A stretch of 64,000 nucleotides of DNA from Diorhabda sublineata (GCF_026230105.1 NC_079484.1:6091805-6155804); one strand, 5' to 3'. Positions 22,001 to 34,090 are shown, counted from the first letter of the stretch. Notes: generated by a model not told the origin, from the letters alone. Translations and numbers: made by a program.

Positions 22001-24623
22001 CTTTCTAAGTTGTACTGAGTGTGTTCATTTACAGCGTACTAGAAACAAATCACACCTCTGGTTATTTTTTGCCTCTGTTTCCTGTACTATTATCGTGGAA
22101 TTGTCTACTTAATACTAATTAATGAGTCACAAGATGGATGAAATAATTTTGGATCCTTTTCTTTATAGCCAACCATTACTTACTTAAAACTAATAAAAAA
22201 ATAGTTTTATGGTGTTGTTTCCAAAAAACTTTGTTTGGAAAATGTGCCCTACGCTTTGAAAAACACAGTATATATCGGTGCTGGTCTCTGTGATGATTTT
22301 CAACGAAGTTTTTTCCCGTACCGCTTTCAATGGCGTTTTTTGAGAAAACGATTAATTGTACCCAAAAAGGACAAGACAACTTTTTTATGAGAAATTTTAT
22401 AAACTTCAATTATATATGTATAGTTTCTTTCTAAGTTGTACTGAGTGTGTTAATTTACAGCCTACTACAAACAAATCGCACCTCTGGTTATTTTTTGCCT
22501 CTGCTTCCTGTACTATTATCGTGGAATTGTCTATTTAATACTAATTAATGAGTCACAAGATGGATTAAATAATTTTGGATCGTTTTCTTTGTAGCTAACA
22601 ATTCCTTACTTAAAACCAATAAAAAAATAGTTTTATGGTGTTGTTTCCAAAAAACTTTGTTTGGAAAATGTGCCCTACGCTTTGAAAAACACAGTGTATA
22701 TCGGTGCTGGTCTCTGTGATGATTTTCAACGAAGTTTTTTCCCGTACCGCTTTCAATGGCGTTTTTTGAGAAAACGATTAATTGTACCCAAAAAGGACAA
22801 GACAACATTTTTATGAGAAATTTTATAAACTTCAATTATATATGTATAGTTTCTTTCTAAGTATTACTGAGTGTGTTACTTTACAGCGTACTACAAACAA
22901 ATCGCACCTCTGGTTATTTTTTGCCTCTGCTTCCTGTACTATTATCGTGGAATTGTCTACTTAATACTAATTAATGAGTCACAAGATGGATGAAATAATT
23001 TTGGATCGTTTTCTTTGTAGCCAACCATTCCTTAATTAAAACCAATAAAAAAATAGTTTTATGGTGTTGGTTCCAAAGAACATTGTTTGGAAAATGTACC
23101 CTACGCCTTGAAAAACACAGTGTACATCGGTGCTTGTCTCTATGATGATTTTCAACGAAGTTATTTCCCGTACCGTACATTTGTATAGGAAATTTTATAA
23201 ACTTCAATTATATAGGAATAGTTTCTTTCTAAGTTGTACTGAGTGTGTTAATTTACAGCCTACTACAAACAAATCGCACCTCTGGTTATTTTTTGCCTCT
23301 GCTTCCTGTACTATTATCGTGGAATTGTCTACTTAATACTAATTAATGAGTCACAAGATGGATGAAATAATTTTGGATCCTTTTCTTTATAGCCAACCAT
23401 TACTTACTTAAAACTAATAAAAAAATAGTTTTATGGTGTTGTTTCCAAAAAACTTTGTTTGGAAAATGTGCCCTACGCTTTGAAAAACACAGTATATATC
23501 GGTGCTGGTCTCTGTGATGATTTTCAACGAAGTTTTTTCCCGTACCGCTTTCAATGGCGTTTTTTGAGAAAACGATTAATTGTACCCAAAAAGGACACGA
23601 CAACATTTTTATGAGAAATTTTATAAACTTCAATTATATATGTATAGTTTCTTTCTAAGTTGTACTGAGTGTGTTAATTTACAGCCTACTACAAACAAAT
23701 CGCACCTCTGGTTATTTTTTGCCTCTGCTTCCTGTACTATTATCGTGGAATTGTCTATTTAATACTAATTAATGAGTCACAAGATGGATTAAATAATTTT
23801 GGATCGTTTTCTTTGTAGCTAACAATTCCTTACTTAAAACCAATAAAAAAATAGTTTTATGGTGTTGTTTCCAAAAAACTTTGTTTGGAAAATGTGCCCT
23901 ACGCTTTGAAAAACACAGTGTATATCGGTGCTGGTCTCTGTGATGATTTTCAACGAAGTTTTTTCCCTTACCGCTTTCAATGGCGTTTTTTGAGAAAACG
24001 ATTAATTGTACCCAAAAAGGACAAGACAACATTTTTATGAGAAATTTTATAAACTTCAATTATATATGTATAGTTTCTTTCTAAGTTGTACTGAGTGTGT
24101 TAATTTACAGCGTACTAGAAACAAATCACACCTCTGGTTATTTTTTGCCTCTGTTTCCTGTACTATTATCGTGGAATTGTCTACTTAATACTAATTAATG
24201 AGTCACAAGATGGATGAAATAATTTTGGATCCTTTTCTTTATAGCCAACCATTACTTACTTAAAACTAATAAAAAAATAGTTTTATGGTGTTGTTTCCAA
24301 AAAACTTTGTTTGGAAAATGTGCCCTACGCTTTGAAAAACACAGTGTATATCGGTGCTGGTCTCTGTGATGATTTTCAACGAAGTTTTTTCCCTTACCGC
24401 TTTCAATGGCGTTTTTTGAGAAAACGATTAATTGTACCCAAAAAGGACAAGACAACATTTTTATGAGAAATTTTATAAACTTCAATTATATATGTATAGT
24501 TTCTTTCTAAGTTGTACTGAGTGTGTTAATTTACAGCGTACTAGAAACAAATCACACCTCTGGTTATTTTTTGCCTTTGTTTCCTGTACTATTATCGTGG
24601 AATTGTCTACTTAATACTAATTC
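19059..24623. repeat. 14-unit tandem array (372/426-bp satellite-like)
   Basis: Fourteen head-to-tail units. Taking ATGAGTCAC as unit start, units 2-14 begin at 19431, 19803, 20220, 20592, 20964, 21336, 21705, 22122, 22548, 22974, 23346, 23772 and 24198, and the array stops at 24622. Lengths are 372, 417, 372, 372, 372, 369, 417, 426, 426, 372, 426, 426 and 426. Unit 1 is diverged. Long units carry a 54-bp segment (from GCTTTCAATGGCG to GGACAAGACAAC) after CCCGTACC; 417-bp units also lack 9 bp near their start; the 369-bp unit lacks CGA. Each unit contains TGAGTCAC, AATAAA, and a pyrimidine-rich stretch ending TTTACAG (or close variants). Both strands keep 60-96-codon frames. No frame runs through the array without stops, and no known protein family is evident. 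It could be a satellite, or the internal tandem part of a larger element. Confidence 0.98.
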
Positions 24624-25335
24624 GTAGATAAAACGAAACGGGTCGATAATATGACATTTTCGAATTAGTTGGGAATGTTAATTACACAGTACACAGTCTA
24701 TTGACATAACATAAAATGAAGTTTATGAGTAAAATGGTTTAAGCTTCCACAACAACAATTTTAGCAGAAAACCTCGCATATTATCGTATTTAACTAATCC
24801 TTGTTTTAGTATTATAATACCAATGTGAAATAAACAAATTAAATTTATTCAGTGGAACTCGGCAACACTGTGTTAATTTGCCTAACGAAGTTGTTCTGAC
24901 AAAACCCCTCTCCAGAAGACTAAAGATGTAGATTGTTTATTGAAATAACATTACCAGTAAGCGAAACGTTAACTTTAGATGCAACGTATGCTGATGAACT
25001 GGTGTCGTTTAACACGCAGTATATTCAGAGCTCGACAAGTAATTTACATTTCTGAATTATTGAGAATGTATACCTGTATAGATAGTAGGAACTAGAATCG
25101 TGGATCGAAGTATATAATTTCTTCATAAAGCATGAAAACAATTACATATAGAGAGCAAGCAGCTCGTCTGGGACGCGAAGAGTATAATTTATAAGACGTA
25201 AACGTTTCCTCCTCGCATCTCTGGGACTATGATCTATATTTGAAATGATTCTTCATGGCATAATTGAGATAATAATAAATTAGACAATTAAAAATGAAAA
25301 TGTAATCAAAGTAATGAAAGAGTGAAAGCAATAAT
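24624..25335. other. No recognisable gene
   Basis: The right flank of the array. AT-rich with short frames only. No array sequence continues beyond 24622, so the right boundary is sharp. Confidence 0.6.
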
Positions 25336-25339
25336 CACA

Positions 25340-26311
25340 ACACTTGGAATATGTGGGTACTACTTATGAAATATAAAAAAAGAATTTGCTCCCATATACA
25401 AGTGTTGCTGAATGAATATGTCGAATCTGAAATTTCCATCGTACAGTTTGACATTTTTAATGGTGAACGTACTCAAAACGTGTTGTCATACAAATACTGT
25501 TTGAGTTATTTACAGATACTTCAAACATTCATTTGGTCAAAAAATGGAATTAAATCGCAAACCAAAAGCACCATTTTGCGCCTGGTTTTGCGAATTCAAA
25601 CGTGGTTGCACTTCGCTACAGGATGAATTTCGCGAGGCTCGTCCAAAATCGCCTGTCGTGCCAGAAAACATCGATCCTGTGCGTACACTCATATTGCAAT
25701 GACATCATGTGACATACCGTGATATTAAGGCATACTTGAGCATTAGTTCCACTCGTATACATTCAATGCTGCATGAATATTTGGCCGTCAAAATGATTTG
25801 TTAGCGTTGGATACCGCATAATTTGAAAATCGCTCAAAAAAAGCTGGTGTCGATTGGTGCAAAGAAATGCTCTAAAAAGAATCATCGATCTATGCATATG
25901 AACCATAAAATAATCAACAATCGACTGTACAACAATGGTACACCAGAATTTGCCAGAAGTGTACGAAACAATCAGGAAAACGTTTTTAAAGTGTCGAAAC
26001 ATCGAATTGATCGGTTACCCGCCGATGATTTCTTCTTATTTCCACAGATCAAAAATTAATTGGGAGGTTAACGTTTGTCTACACCTGAAGCAGCGGTTAA
26101 TGCGTTCAAATCACATGTTTTGAAGTCAACTCAGTCAGAATGTAAAAAATGCTTCGGCAGTTAGTTCAAATGCATGCAAAAAGTGTATTGATTTTAATTG
26201 AGAATTGAAAAGTCGTATCCAATTATAAATATTTGTTTTTATTTGTCTACCTCAAAGCTCAAGTAACAACCCAAGTATATAATGGACCTCACTTTTTGCA
26301 AAACAGTTTGA
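25340..26311 (+). mobile_element. Mariner transposon, internally deleted
   Basis: A start codon at 25544 opens MELNRKPKAPF. Immediately after it comes CEFKRGCTSLQDEFREARPK, the end of the second helix-turn-helix and linker, so most of the N-terminal DNA-binding domain is deleted. The frame continues with VPENIDPV, RHVTYRDIKAYLSISSTRIH, HEYLAVKMIC, RWIPHNLKIAQKK and WCKEML, the standard WVPHEL-type linker region, broken by two stops. The catalytic core is then mostly missing. Later frames recover the end (IDRLPADDFFLFPQIKN, EAAVNAFKSHVL, QSECKKCFGS). The third catalytic position lies in a broken PPYSPDL block. The upstream ACAGTTTGACATTTTTAATGG is typical mariner 5' sequence. Clearly inactive. 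Confidence 0.95.
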
Positions 26312-26319
26312 TATTGAAA

Positions 26320-26695
26320 AAAATCGTAGATGTTGATTAAATCTGATTCTGAATACATTTCTAATAATGTGACACATTTGGTATAATTTCGATTTAAAAA
26401 TGAAACTTTAGGTTACTGATATATAATAAATACTACATTAGATAGGACTGGTTCTGTGTCTCACTCTGTATTATTTATATGTAAACTAGGTAGGATTGGG
26501 TTGAAGTTTCCGTTACGTTCCATTTCTGTTGTGAACCTTTCTGGTTTCCTATTGTTTTTGAGTCAACTCGTGGTGGATTCATCAAGAGTATTACCTGGAA
26601 TTTGGAATCCACATTGAAAAGTTGGAAAATTGAAACCTAGATTTTCTAAATCTTTTAAATTGCATTCAACTATATAATAGAGATGGATAGCTTTT
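26320..26695. other. Spacer
   Basis: AT-rich spacer between the mariner and a LINE. Nothing recognised. Confidence 0.6.
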
Positions 26696-26699
26696 GGCA

Positions 26700-27172
26700 A
26701 GTTGAGTAGTACCTTGAAAAGTATATGAGCAGTGTGTTATACCTGTGATGTCCTATGGGGCAGAGACGCTTACCCTCACGAGACAAACTGCAGGAAAGAT
26801 GAGAGTGGCGCAACGGGCAATGGAAAGGGCAATGTTGGGAATTACGAGAAGGGATAGAATTACAAATGAAAACATAAGAAGAAAAACAAACGTTAAGGAC
26901 ATTATTGAAATTATAACCCAAAAGAAATGGAAATGGGCAGGCCATGTAGCCCGAATGACGGATAATAGATGGACGAAAAGAATATTGGAGTGGAGGCCAA
27001 GAATTGATAAGAGATGTAGAGGCAGGCCGCCAACAAGATGGAGTGACGATGTAAAGAAAATTGTAGGAAATTGGATACATACAGCTCAAGATAGAGACAG
27101 ATGGTTTAAACTAGAAGAGGCCTATATCCAGCAGTGGATGGAAGATGGCTGATAGATGATGATATAATAGAG
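26700..27172 (+). mobile_element. 5'-truncated LINE with intact C-terminal frame
   Basis: The frame 26745-27152 (135 codons, no stops, and open upstream towards 26700) is the post-RT domain of an insect endonuclease-RT LINE (RTE-like group). In order it shows VMSYGAETLTL, KMRVAQRAMERAMLGI, RRDRITNENIRRKT, KKWKWAGHVARM, RWTKRILEWRPR, RGRPPTRWSDDVKKI and DRDRWFKLEEAY. The stop TGA is followed at once by TGATAGATGATGATATAATAG, the short simple-repeat 3' tail of RTE elements. It is the best-preserved LINE end in the window: the uninterrupted frame suggests a much younger insertion than the others. RT catalytic residues lie upstream and were never copied. Confidence 0.96.
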
Positions 27173-27179
27173 AAATTAA

Positions 27180-28605
27180 TTTTTAAAATTTGCGGAAGCC
27201 TTAATTTATAAACTTCTTTATAACATAATAATGGACACTTTCAATTGGTTAATATTCTACCCCAAATATTGCAACCACCCTTGGGCTAGGCTAGGTTGCA
27301 GAATCACTAGTTGTCTAATCTTCATGATAACCACGATCACGAGCTGTCACATTGTAACCGAAGTCAAAATATTATGGCACTTATTAAAATCATGACTTAG
27401 CGATTGTCCCTTGTATCTTAGTATATATTGTTATAATCATAGATAAAGTATAGTATACAATTAGCAGTGATAGTCATAACTCACTTGATGATATGCAAAT
27501 TCCATTTGTGTAAATAATGACCTACATTACCTACCGGTCGTTAAAGGGTTAACAGTTATCTATTTAGATAAAGATCAAAATTGGATCGAATCATTAAAAA
27601 TAAAATAAAAACAATTTAATGGGACTTAAAATAAGAGCTTTTATTCGAAAAAACTGTTATTAAAAATTCTATGAATTGTTTAATTGGAAAATTACTTAAA
27701 ACAAACATTTCTTCCAATACTAGGTTAACTGTTACATGTATATCGTAGACAATTAAAAGATAATTGAATAGTTTTGAAAACTTTAGTATGCACATTCCAA
27801 GTATTTAATGCTTAATCAAGTAAAATTTATATCCACGTCAAAAATAACGCAGCAATAGCCTTTATAATAAAGTCCATATATTCCAACATTAAGTACTACA
27901 AAAGGCGCCATTATTGATTTGATTTATGTCTGAAATTCAATTCGAACGGTGAGAAAAATCCCCTGCATATTTAAGGTAATAATTTATGGATACCATAAAT
28001 TAATTATGCATTAACATTACCATTTATTTCAATTGATAAAACAGTGGATAGTGAAATTAACATCAATAAATGGTTCGTACATATTTATATATTCACAAAC
28101 GAACGGAGGACTCTTTTTTTGTTTATGTCGTAGCTAAAACTCGTGATGTGATAATGGAAAACCTCGCTGTTGAAAAACTCCTCAATCAAAGTTCTTCTTA
28201 GATTGTGAGGTCAAAACTCTTCATGCCTTTAGTTTTACTCACCCGATTTAGTACTTTTAAACTTTTAGCTTCAAAATGCTCTAGAAAATAATAATTTTGA
28301 CATCATTCCAACCACGAAACAACAGACGAAGGCCATGGAGTTAATGTTGCCAATCAAGAGCAATATTTTGAATAGTTTGTTGTATCATTCATAAATTCTG
28401 AATGCTTACAAACTTTTCCATGAAAAACACTGTTTATAAATTTCTTATAAAAGATTTGAACCAAAATATCGTGTTTTCCTTTTTCTTAATTTATTATATG
28501 ATTTACAATTCGATTCATTTGTCGAAAAAAATGTTATGATAATGATTAAAATGTTTGATACTAAGAAAACGTATGTTTCCCAAAATCTGATTGAAGGAAT
28601 ACAAA
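27180..28605. other. No recognisable gene
   Basis: Strongly AT-rich sequence with no motif, tandem repeat or terminal repeat that I can identify. Confidence 0.6.
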
Positions 28606-28609
28606 TCGT

Positions 28610-28855
28610 AAACGGTCCATTCAGATTTCATGCCTCATTGACCACAGATGCATTTCATACTAACCACATCTGAGACCCTTTGCGGGTTGTTGGAGACAAT
28701 CGGACAATGTCTTCGGGGCTGGTCCACAAACAATTAGCATTCTGGAGGTGAGCCGCAAGGCAAACAACATCCATCGGGAAACACCCGACTATTCGGTTAA
28801 ATGATTTCGACGACGGACCAGCGGTTACCCATTGTCATTAAATTACGGTATCATT
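28610..28855. other. GC-richer island of unknown function
   Basis: A ~240-bp patch with many CpG dinucleotides stands out from its AT-rich surroundings. Short frames on both strands (for example FGAGPQTISILEVSRKANNI on plus) show no known domain. Candidates are a host exon, a conserved regulatory element or an unrecognised insertion. Nothing in the sequence decides between them. Confidence 0.4.
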
Positions 28856-28859
28856 CTAA

Positions 28860-29795
28860 CTTTATTAATAGGCCAGTATTATTCAAATGTCTATAATAAG
28901 TTACTCACTTTAATATCTCATGAGAGTTTCATTTCACCGAATTTTCCATATTTTGTACAAAAATTTCGTTTTCGGTTTCTTTGGTAGTCATTCGACTCTT
29001 ATTTAACTGTTTTGATCATCTTCTAGTTTCGTTATTTGTTTTGTCTCTTCCACGTTCTTTTCTCCGACATACTTCTCAGGTGTTTTATCTCAATTATGTT
29101 CATTGTAGTTTATCCTTTTCAATGTATTATTTTCACTTCTTTGCTCAGTTTGGTTTTGCTTAGTATTTAGTAGTATTTCGTTGATTTATTGACCATTGAC
29201 GAACAAATGGATAGATACGAGATATTTGTAGCTTATGCATGCTAGTAGTAAAAAAACATTAGAGAATTGCTTTACCTCCAAAGCACGAGATATACAAACC
29301 ATCATGGGTAAAGTCTAAAGTCTCAACGTTTACTCAGAACAAAGATTCTCTTTCATATCTTCTCTTAACCAAAAAAGAGTAAACTACCGAATTCAAAAGA
29401 AGACGTTAAACCATATGATCTCGATGGTGTTTGTTGTCTTTTTGTCTAGTCGATCATACACAAAAATATAATAAAACTTAAGGAATTATTTCAAAACTTT
29501 CATTATTTTTCATACAGAGCACTGTACAGTGTTTTTGCAATGCAAAGTTTGACTAGTTTATGTGTTCCAATCGATATTTAGATCCTGAAACTAAATTCAT
29601 GATGGTGTTTCGAGGATGCAAACATCATGACATGTACAATTTGTGCATAACTTTGGATTTAAACACAATATGTATACTCCTTTCCTTCTTTCTCATTTTT
29701 CTTCATATGTGAGTGACTTACAATTTAGGATACATTCTGTATTGGTTTGTTCCGATATCATAAAATCTGACATTACGAAGCCAATTGGTCCAAAC
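28860..29795. other. No recognisable gene
   Basis: AT-rich DNA. A 60-codon plus-strand frame (28981-29163) is hydrophobic because of T-rich codons and shows no family signature. Confidence 0.6.
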
Positions 29796-29799
29796 TAAC

Positions 29800-29890
29800 A
29801 CACAGAAAATATTTTGTTATCGAAACGAGTGCCAGACAGTGTAAATGTTAGTGGCAGTAAACAGTCAATTATATAGAGTGATAAAAAATT
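29800..29890 (+). repeat. Dispersed repeat B, degraded copy 2
   Basis: TGTTATCGAAACGAGTGCCAGACAGTGTAAATGTTAGTG corresponds to the middle of repeat B (compare 14590-14750 and 42350-42495). The CUGANGA half of the hammerhead-like core is eroded to CAGAAAATA, and the downstream part is shortened. It lies at the 3' side of the antisense LINE at 29890. Confidence 0.6.
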
Positions 29891-30590
29891 TGATCCACCA
29901 CTAGAAATTCCATTTCCCTCCATGATTAAACGAACAGTCATGTACCACTGTGCACGGTCCCTGGCAGAAACTTTATTCAACTGAGGACTCCTCTTAATAT
30001 TTTCAAACCAGCCCGACGTGTCGATGGGCCTCCTCTATTTCTAATGACCTTTTTTTCGATCTCCACTCAATAATTCTTTCGGTCCTCCGAGTGTCTGTTC
30101 TTCTTCCCTCCCAAAACCATTTCAAACCTGTTATTCTAACTACCGCAACTGTTCAACTAGTCTCCTTGCGAAATGTTTTACTGGTCACTGTATCCTTCAG
30201 AGATAAACCTAGTAACACTCGTTCCTTTCTTCGCTGCATTACCTGGATTTTGGCTAGAGTTTCAGCACCGTATGTTAGCACCGGTAGAATGCCTTGTTAC
30301 AACATCTTTTTCTTCGAGTTAACCAAATGCGGCCCGTGCTTAACATCTCTTTCTGCTTATTTTACTGGTCTGGTTCTCTATTACTGCCAATTTGGTTTTC
30401 AAGATATTTGTAGGAGCTTACTTATTCTATATTTCACTTAAGGTTTGAAATGTATTCAGTTTTGTATTTATTCATCTTCAACCTAACTCTGTTTTACCAA
30501 TACTACAACGGCAGGAGCTCTTCCGGTATGTCCAACGTGATCTCAGCTAGATCAGCATCTGCAAGACCTATGTGATATGTAGACGTGGTT
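29890..30590 (-). mobile_element. LINE RT C-terminal fossil (antisense)
   Basis: Starting near 30590 on the minus strand, frames read LADADLAEITLDIPEEL (a decayed YADD box with its follow-on), then SYKYLENQIGSN (usually FKYLG..I), then VLTYGAETLAKIQVMQRRKERVLLGLS, then SRDRIRN-like remnants, GREEEQTLGGPKELL and ARDRAQW. The order is the normal one for RTE-like endonuclease-RT elements: RT thumb, then YGAET block, then R-rich domain. There are many frameshifts, including loss of the two catalytic Asp context. No simple-repeat tail is visible; repeat B sits at the 3' edge. Confidence 0.8.
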
Positions 30591-30599
30591 CATGAACAT

Positions 30600-31618
30600 C
30601 GAGTTTCTCGGCAGACGCCCAGAACGTGACTTTATCGGGATAGTTTTCTTTAGCGCATATCTTTTCCGAATTCTACAACGGAAAAAAGTTCAAGATCCAT
30701 ATCCAGGTGCAGGTACAACTTGAACTAATCGAGTTTAATAGGGTTTAACGTTTGTGCTTGCTTCTTAGATAAAAGAAAAACTACTTCTGACATCGTCGAC
30801 ACGGTCTTGGTTTACAAACAGTCTACAAACACCAGAATAATTAGTTTGTTTTATTCTACGCTTTTATCTATGAGGGTTAAGTTGACATCTAAATGATTGT
30901 TTGTACCATACCATCTTCTGACCCCTGCTTGTTCTCGGTGCTGATAAAGATCTAATTTAAAACTTATCCTGTTCGAAATAATACGCATAACAACTTATTC
31001 TTATGGAAAAGCAAATTTTGATACAGTTTAAGTTCGTTATATCACTATTAATATTTGGTCTTATTGGGAAAGTGATATTCCTTTTTTTTAAGCAAGTATT
31101 AAGTCATTTCTATTGGTGGAGAGAAAGGCCCCCACACTTTATAGCTTCTATAATCAAACAGTTATCATGACGTGACTTCTTTTTCCATATTACTAATTTC
31201 AGTTTTTATTTCATCTTAAGCAGCATGTGGTAGATCTTCTGAACTCTGATTTAAAATCAGTGGAATTAGTTCTACTCGTTCTACTGGTTGTTGTTTTTAT
31301 ACAGTGTAGCATAGAACTCTCGATTTTTGGTTCTTAGGATCTTCTTTATCCTGTTTTTGTTTCTCCATTTTTTTCAATAATCGTAGATATTTCATTTGTA
31401 TCTTTTTACATATTTTCTTATCGCTTTGGATATTTATTTATCCAACAAACACATTTCACGTATATATATGCTTGTTGGATGTGTAAGTAACGTTATCTTG
31501 TCATCATCATTTTGTATTGGTGGTCAGTTTGTTTTGTTGTATTCTATGTTTAAATTATATTAAACTTTATAATTACAAATGGCAAAGAATTTAGTTAAGT
31601 TAAATGTACTGGCCTATG
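30600..31618. other. No recognisable gene
   Basis: AT-rich DNA. A palindromic patch near 31435-31485 (CAACAAACACA...TGTTGGATGTGT) is short and without context. Confidence 0.55.
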
Positions 31619-31619
31619 T

Positions 31620-31735
31620 AAACTATGTTACCGAATTCCAGTAGATGGGTCCGGATTCGTGTCCGGGCCCAGGATGTAGATGCACTTCCGGACAGGCATT
31701 GGCTAGCCGACGACGATATGATGATGATTCTGCCT
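31620..31735 (+). repeat. Possible LINE 3' end
   Basis: A GC-richer stretch (GGGTCCGGATTCGTGTCCGGGCCC) runs to GCTAGCCGACGACGATATGATGATGAT. Ending in a short GACGAT/GATGAT series is typical of RTE-like 3' ends in this window (compare 7801-7828 and 27153-27172). No coding block is recognisable upstream, so it could also be an unrelated GC patch beside a triplet repeat. Confidence 0.3.
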
Positions 31736-31739
31736 TTAG

Positions 31740-34090
31740 CGAACTTTGTTATTAGTTTTCGGACTGGAAAGTTTTTGTTTTGAATCTCGTAATGAGTTCT
31801 TGAGCGGTACGAAATTTACTCAAGTGGGTTAAAACAATTTCACTTAGAACGGTTTTATTATAAATTCAAATTGCTTTTAAACCATGTTACCAATAACAAA
31901 GGCTGCTAGGTGGAGTGAATATTTACTATAAACACATTATTTAATATTTTTTCAATTATACATGCTTCATTTCATAATTTTCTTCAAAAAAGTAACAAAA
32001 AGACGTTTCAATACTTCAGCAATTACATTTATTTGGAAATGCAAATGAACCGAGAAAGCTGAATTTTTTTATTGCGTTGAGAAGGCCTTGAAATTGTCGA
32101 GCCCGATTCTTCAATATATCTTCAAGATCTTCAAGATATCAATAAAAATTTCTTTTTTTGTCATATTCTCTTGAGGTATGTTGAAAAAAAATTTGTTAAA
32201 AACTTTTTATTTCATCCTTTCCACTAATAAAACATTCTCCAGCACGGCTTTAAATCGGTAGGTAAGTCCGAGTTCAGGTAATCATTTTCATATATTTCAC
32301 CATTTTGGGAGTACTGGCTAAGGAAGCCGCGGGAAATGATGTTGAGAAGCTCTAAACATCATCATCTACGTTGTTGTCGCCGTCGATAAATAGAGTGTCG
32401 ATGGTGATGTTGTATATTGTATATTTGTATTTTTATCCACTAAAAAGAAGACATATAACCCCCACTTTTCTTTATATTCACAGAAAATAAGTTTTGGAAG
32501 CTTAGGTGAAGGGTCATTGGCACGATTCCCAAGAATCTTAAAAAAATCTTTGTCACGTTTATTGATGGGAGTGGTAGAAGGTGATTCAACGCATTTGTTG
32601 CCATTGACTTTGCAAAGCGGGATCGAATCGCAAATATCATATAAGATAATACAGAAAAACTGTCCAGCATAAATTAAACATTCTCTTGATGTCTGCGTTT
32701 CCGGATTCTTTTCGAGAGTATTGATAAATTTCGACTTTCCAATATCATAGAAAGACTACGTGAAGAACAGACTTCTGGTGTATGAAACTATTGAGAAAGT
32801 ATAGCTTCTGACTGTAGTCCATATGCTTGCTCCAACACTTGTGAAGAATTTATGTAGGCACGAAGAAATTGCCTCATAAACGCGCATAACGTTGAATAAA
32901 TCCGAAAAAACATCTGATAAATCTTTTCAGCGTTTATTTCAAATCACTGGGATTGATTCTACCAGCTCTAGCATGGTGAATATTTTTATAAAAATAAAAT
33001 AAACAAAAAAAACATCCTACGATTCATAGGTTAACTCTGAGCTAAGAGAAAAGTTTGGTTGAAGATCTATGGACTACTGCGGACTTGAACCTAATTAAAA
33101 CACATGTCAAAAGAGTTAACTACCCACTTAAAGTCTTATAATCAACGTTATAGTCCATTCTATTTTCTATTTTACTGTTTACATGCTTACCTATACTTAA
33201 AATAACCTCTTTAATGGATTATTTGATCTCGATCTTTTGATATTACTTAAATTTTCATTTGTTTAAATAGTTCATATATGTAAGAATAAAATACTTATGC
33301 ATTTTGGAAATTAACTCTCCTACTATTCGTGTTTGTACCAACTACGAACTGTGAACGAGTGAATTTATCTAAATTGTTTGGTGTTTGCTGTTAATGTGGT
33401 GGCGTTGATGATAATAGAGGAAACGCGCTAATTTTCCCTCTAAAATCTTATCTCAGTATATTTTACACACACCTATTGTGGTATCTTCCTATGCCTTCGT
33501 TGCTTTAAAAGGTCGGCGTCTCTTTGACCTCATAAATTAAATTGGAGATGTTTGGATTCCCTTCTTATGACATAATAATTTGTTGGCTAAAATAAACCTT
33601 ACATTAAACAGTAAAGATAATATTTCTTGGAACAATTCTGAGAATTACTGATAAAGACATTTTTCTATTTTTTTCTTGGTTATAAAACACATTTCCCTAA
33701 AATTTACTTGTCCCATCCGTTTTAGAGCACGATAAATCAAAATATGAAAATGATAGATAAGAATTTTTTACCTTGTTTATTAATGGAGAAGATTAGATAA
33801 AACAACTTTTGTACATTCAAAAATAAAGTCAGTTAGAATCACTAAGTATTTAGATTATCAATTTTGCTACTACAATTGCTACTACGTGCGCTTTTTTTAT
33901 CGACATTTTTAAGAGCTCAAGAAATCTTGAAGTAAACCTTCCTACTCCTATTCAAAAGTCAACTTAAGCTCCTGGAAAGCCGTAGTTTAAGCTCATTTTG
34001 AGGACTCCTTGCTGGTTACTCCACTAAAGTTATTTTCCATCTCGTTCAGGTATTGGATAAATAAGATTGGTCTTAAATAGGAATGATTGT
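31740..34090. other. No recognisable gene
   Basis: AT-rich DNA. The minus-strand frame 32440-32670 (76 codons) has no motif I recognise. CATCATCATCTACGTTGTTGTCGCCG at 32356-32382 could be the tail of an antisense LINE, but no coding block follows. Confidence 0.5.

Noticed and set aside
19059..24623. CRISPR-like or multi-gene cluster reading of the tandem array
   Set aside because: Units are 369-426 bp with no short repeat/spacer alternation. Each open frame stops within the unit, and both strands are equally open, so neither a CRISPR array nor a tandem gene family is supported.
19431..24623. CENP-B box in the array monomer
   Set aside because: CCCGTACCGTAC near the unit centre does not fit the CENP-B box pattern at the required positions.
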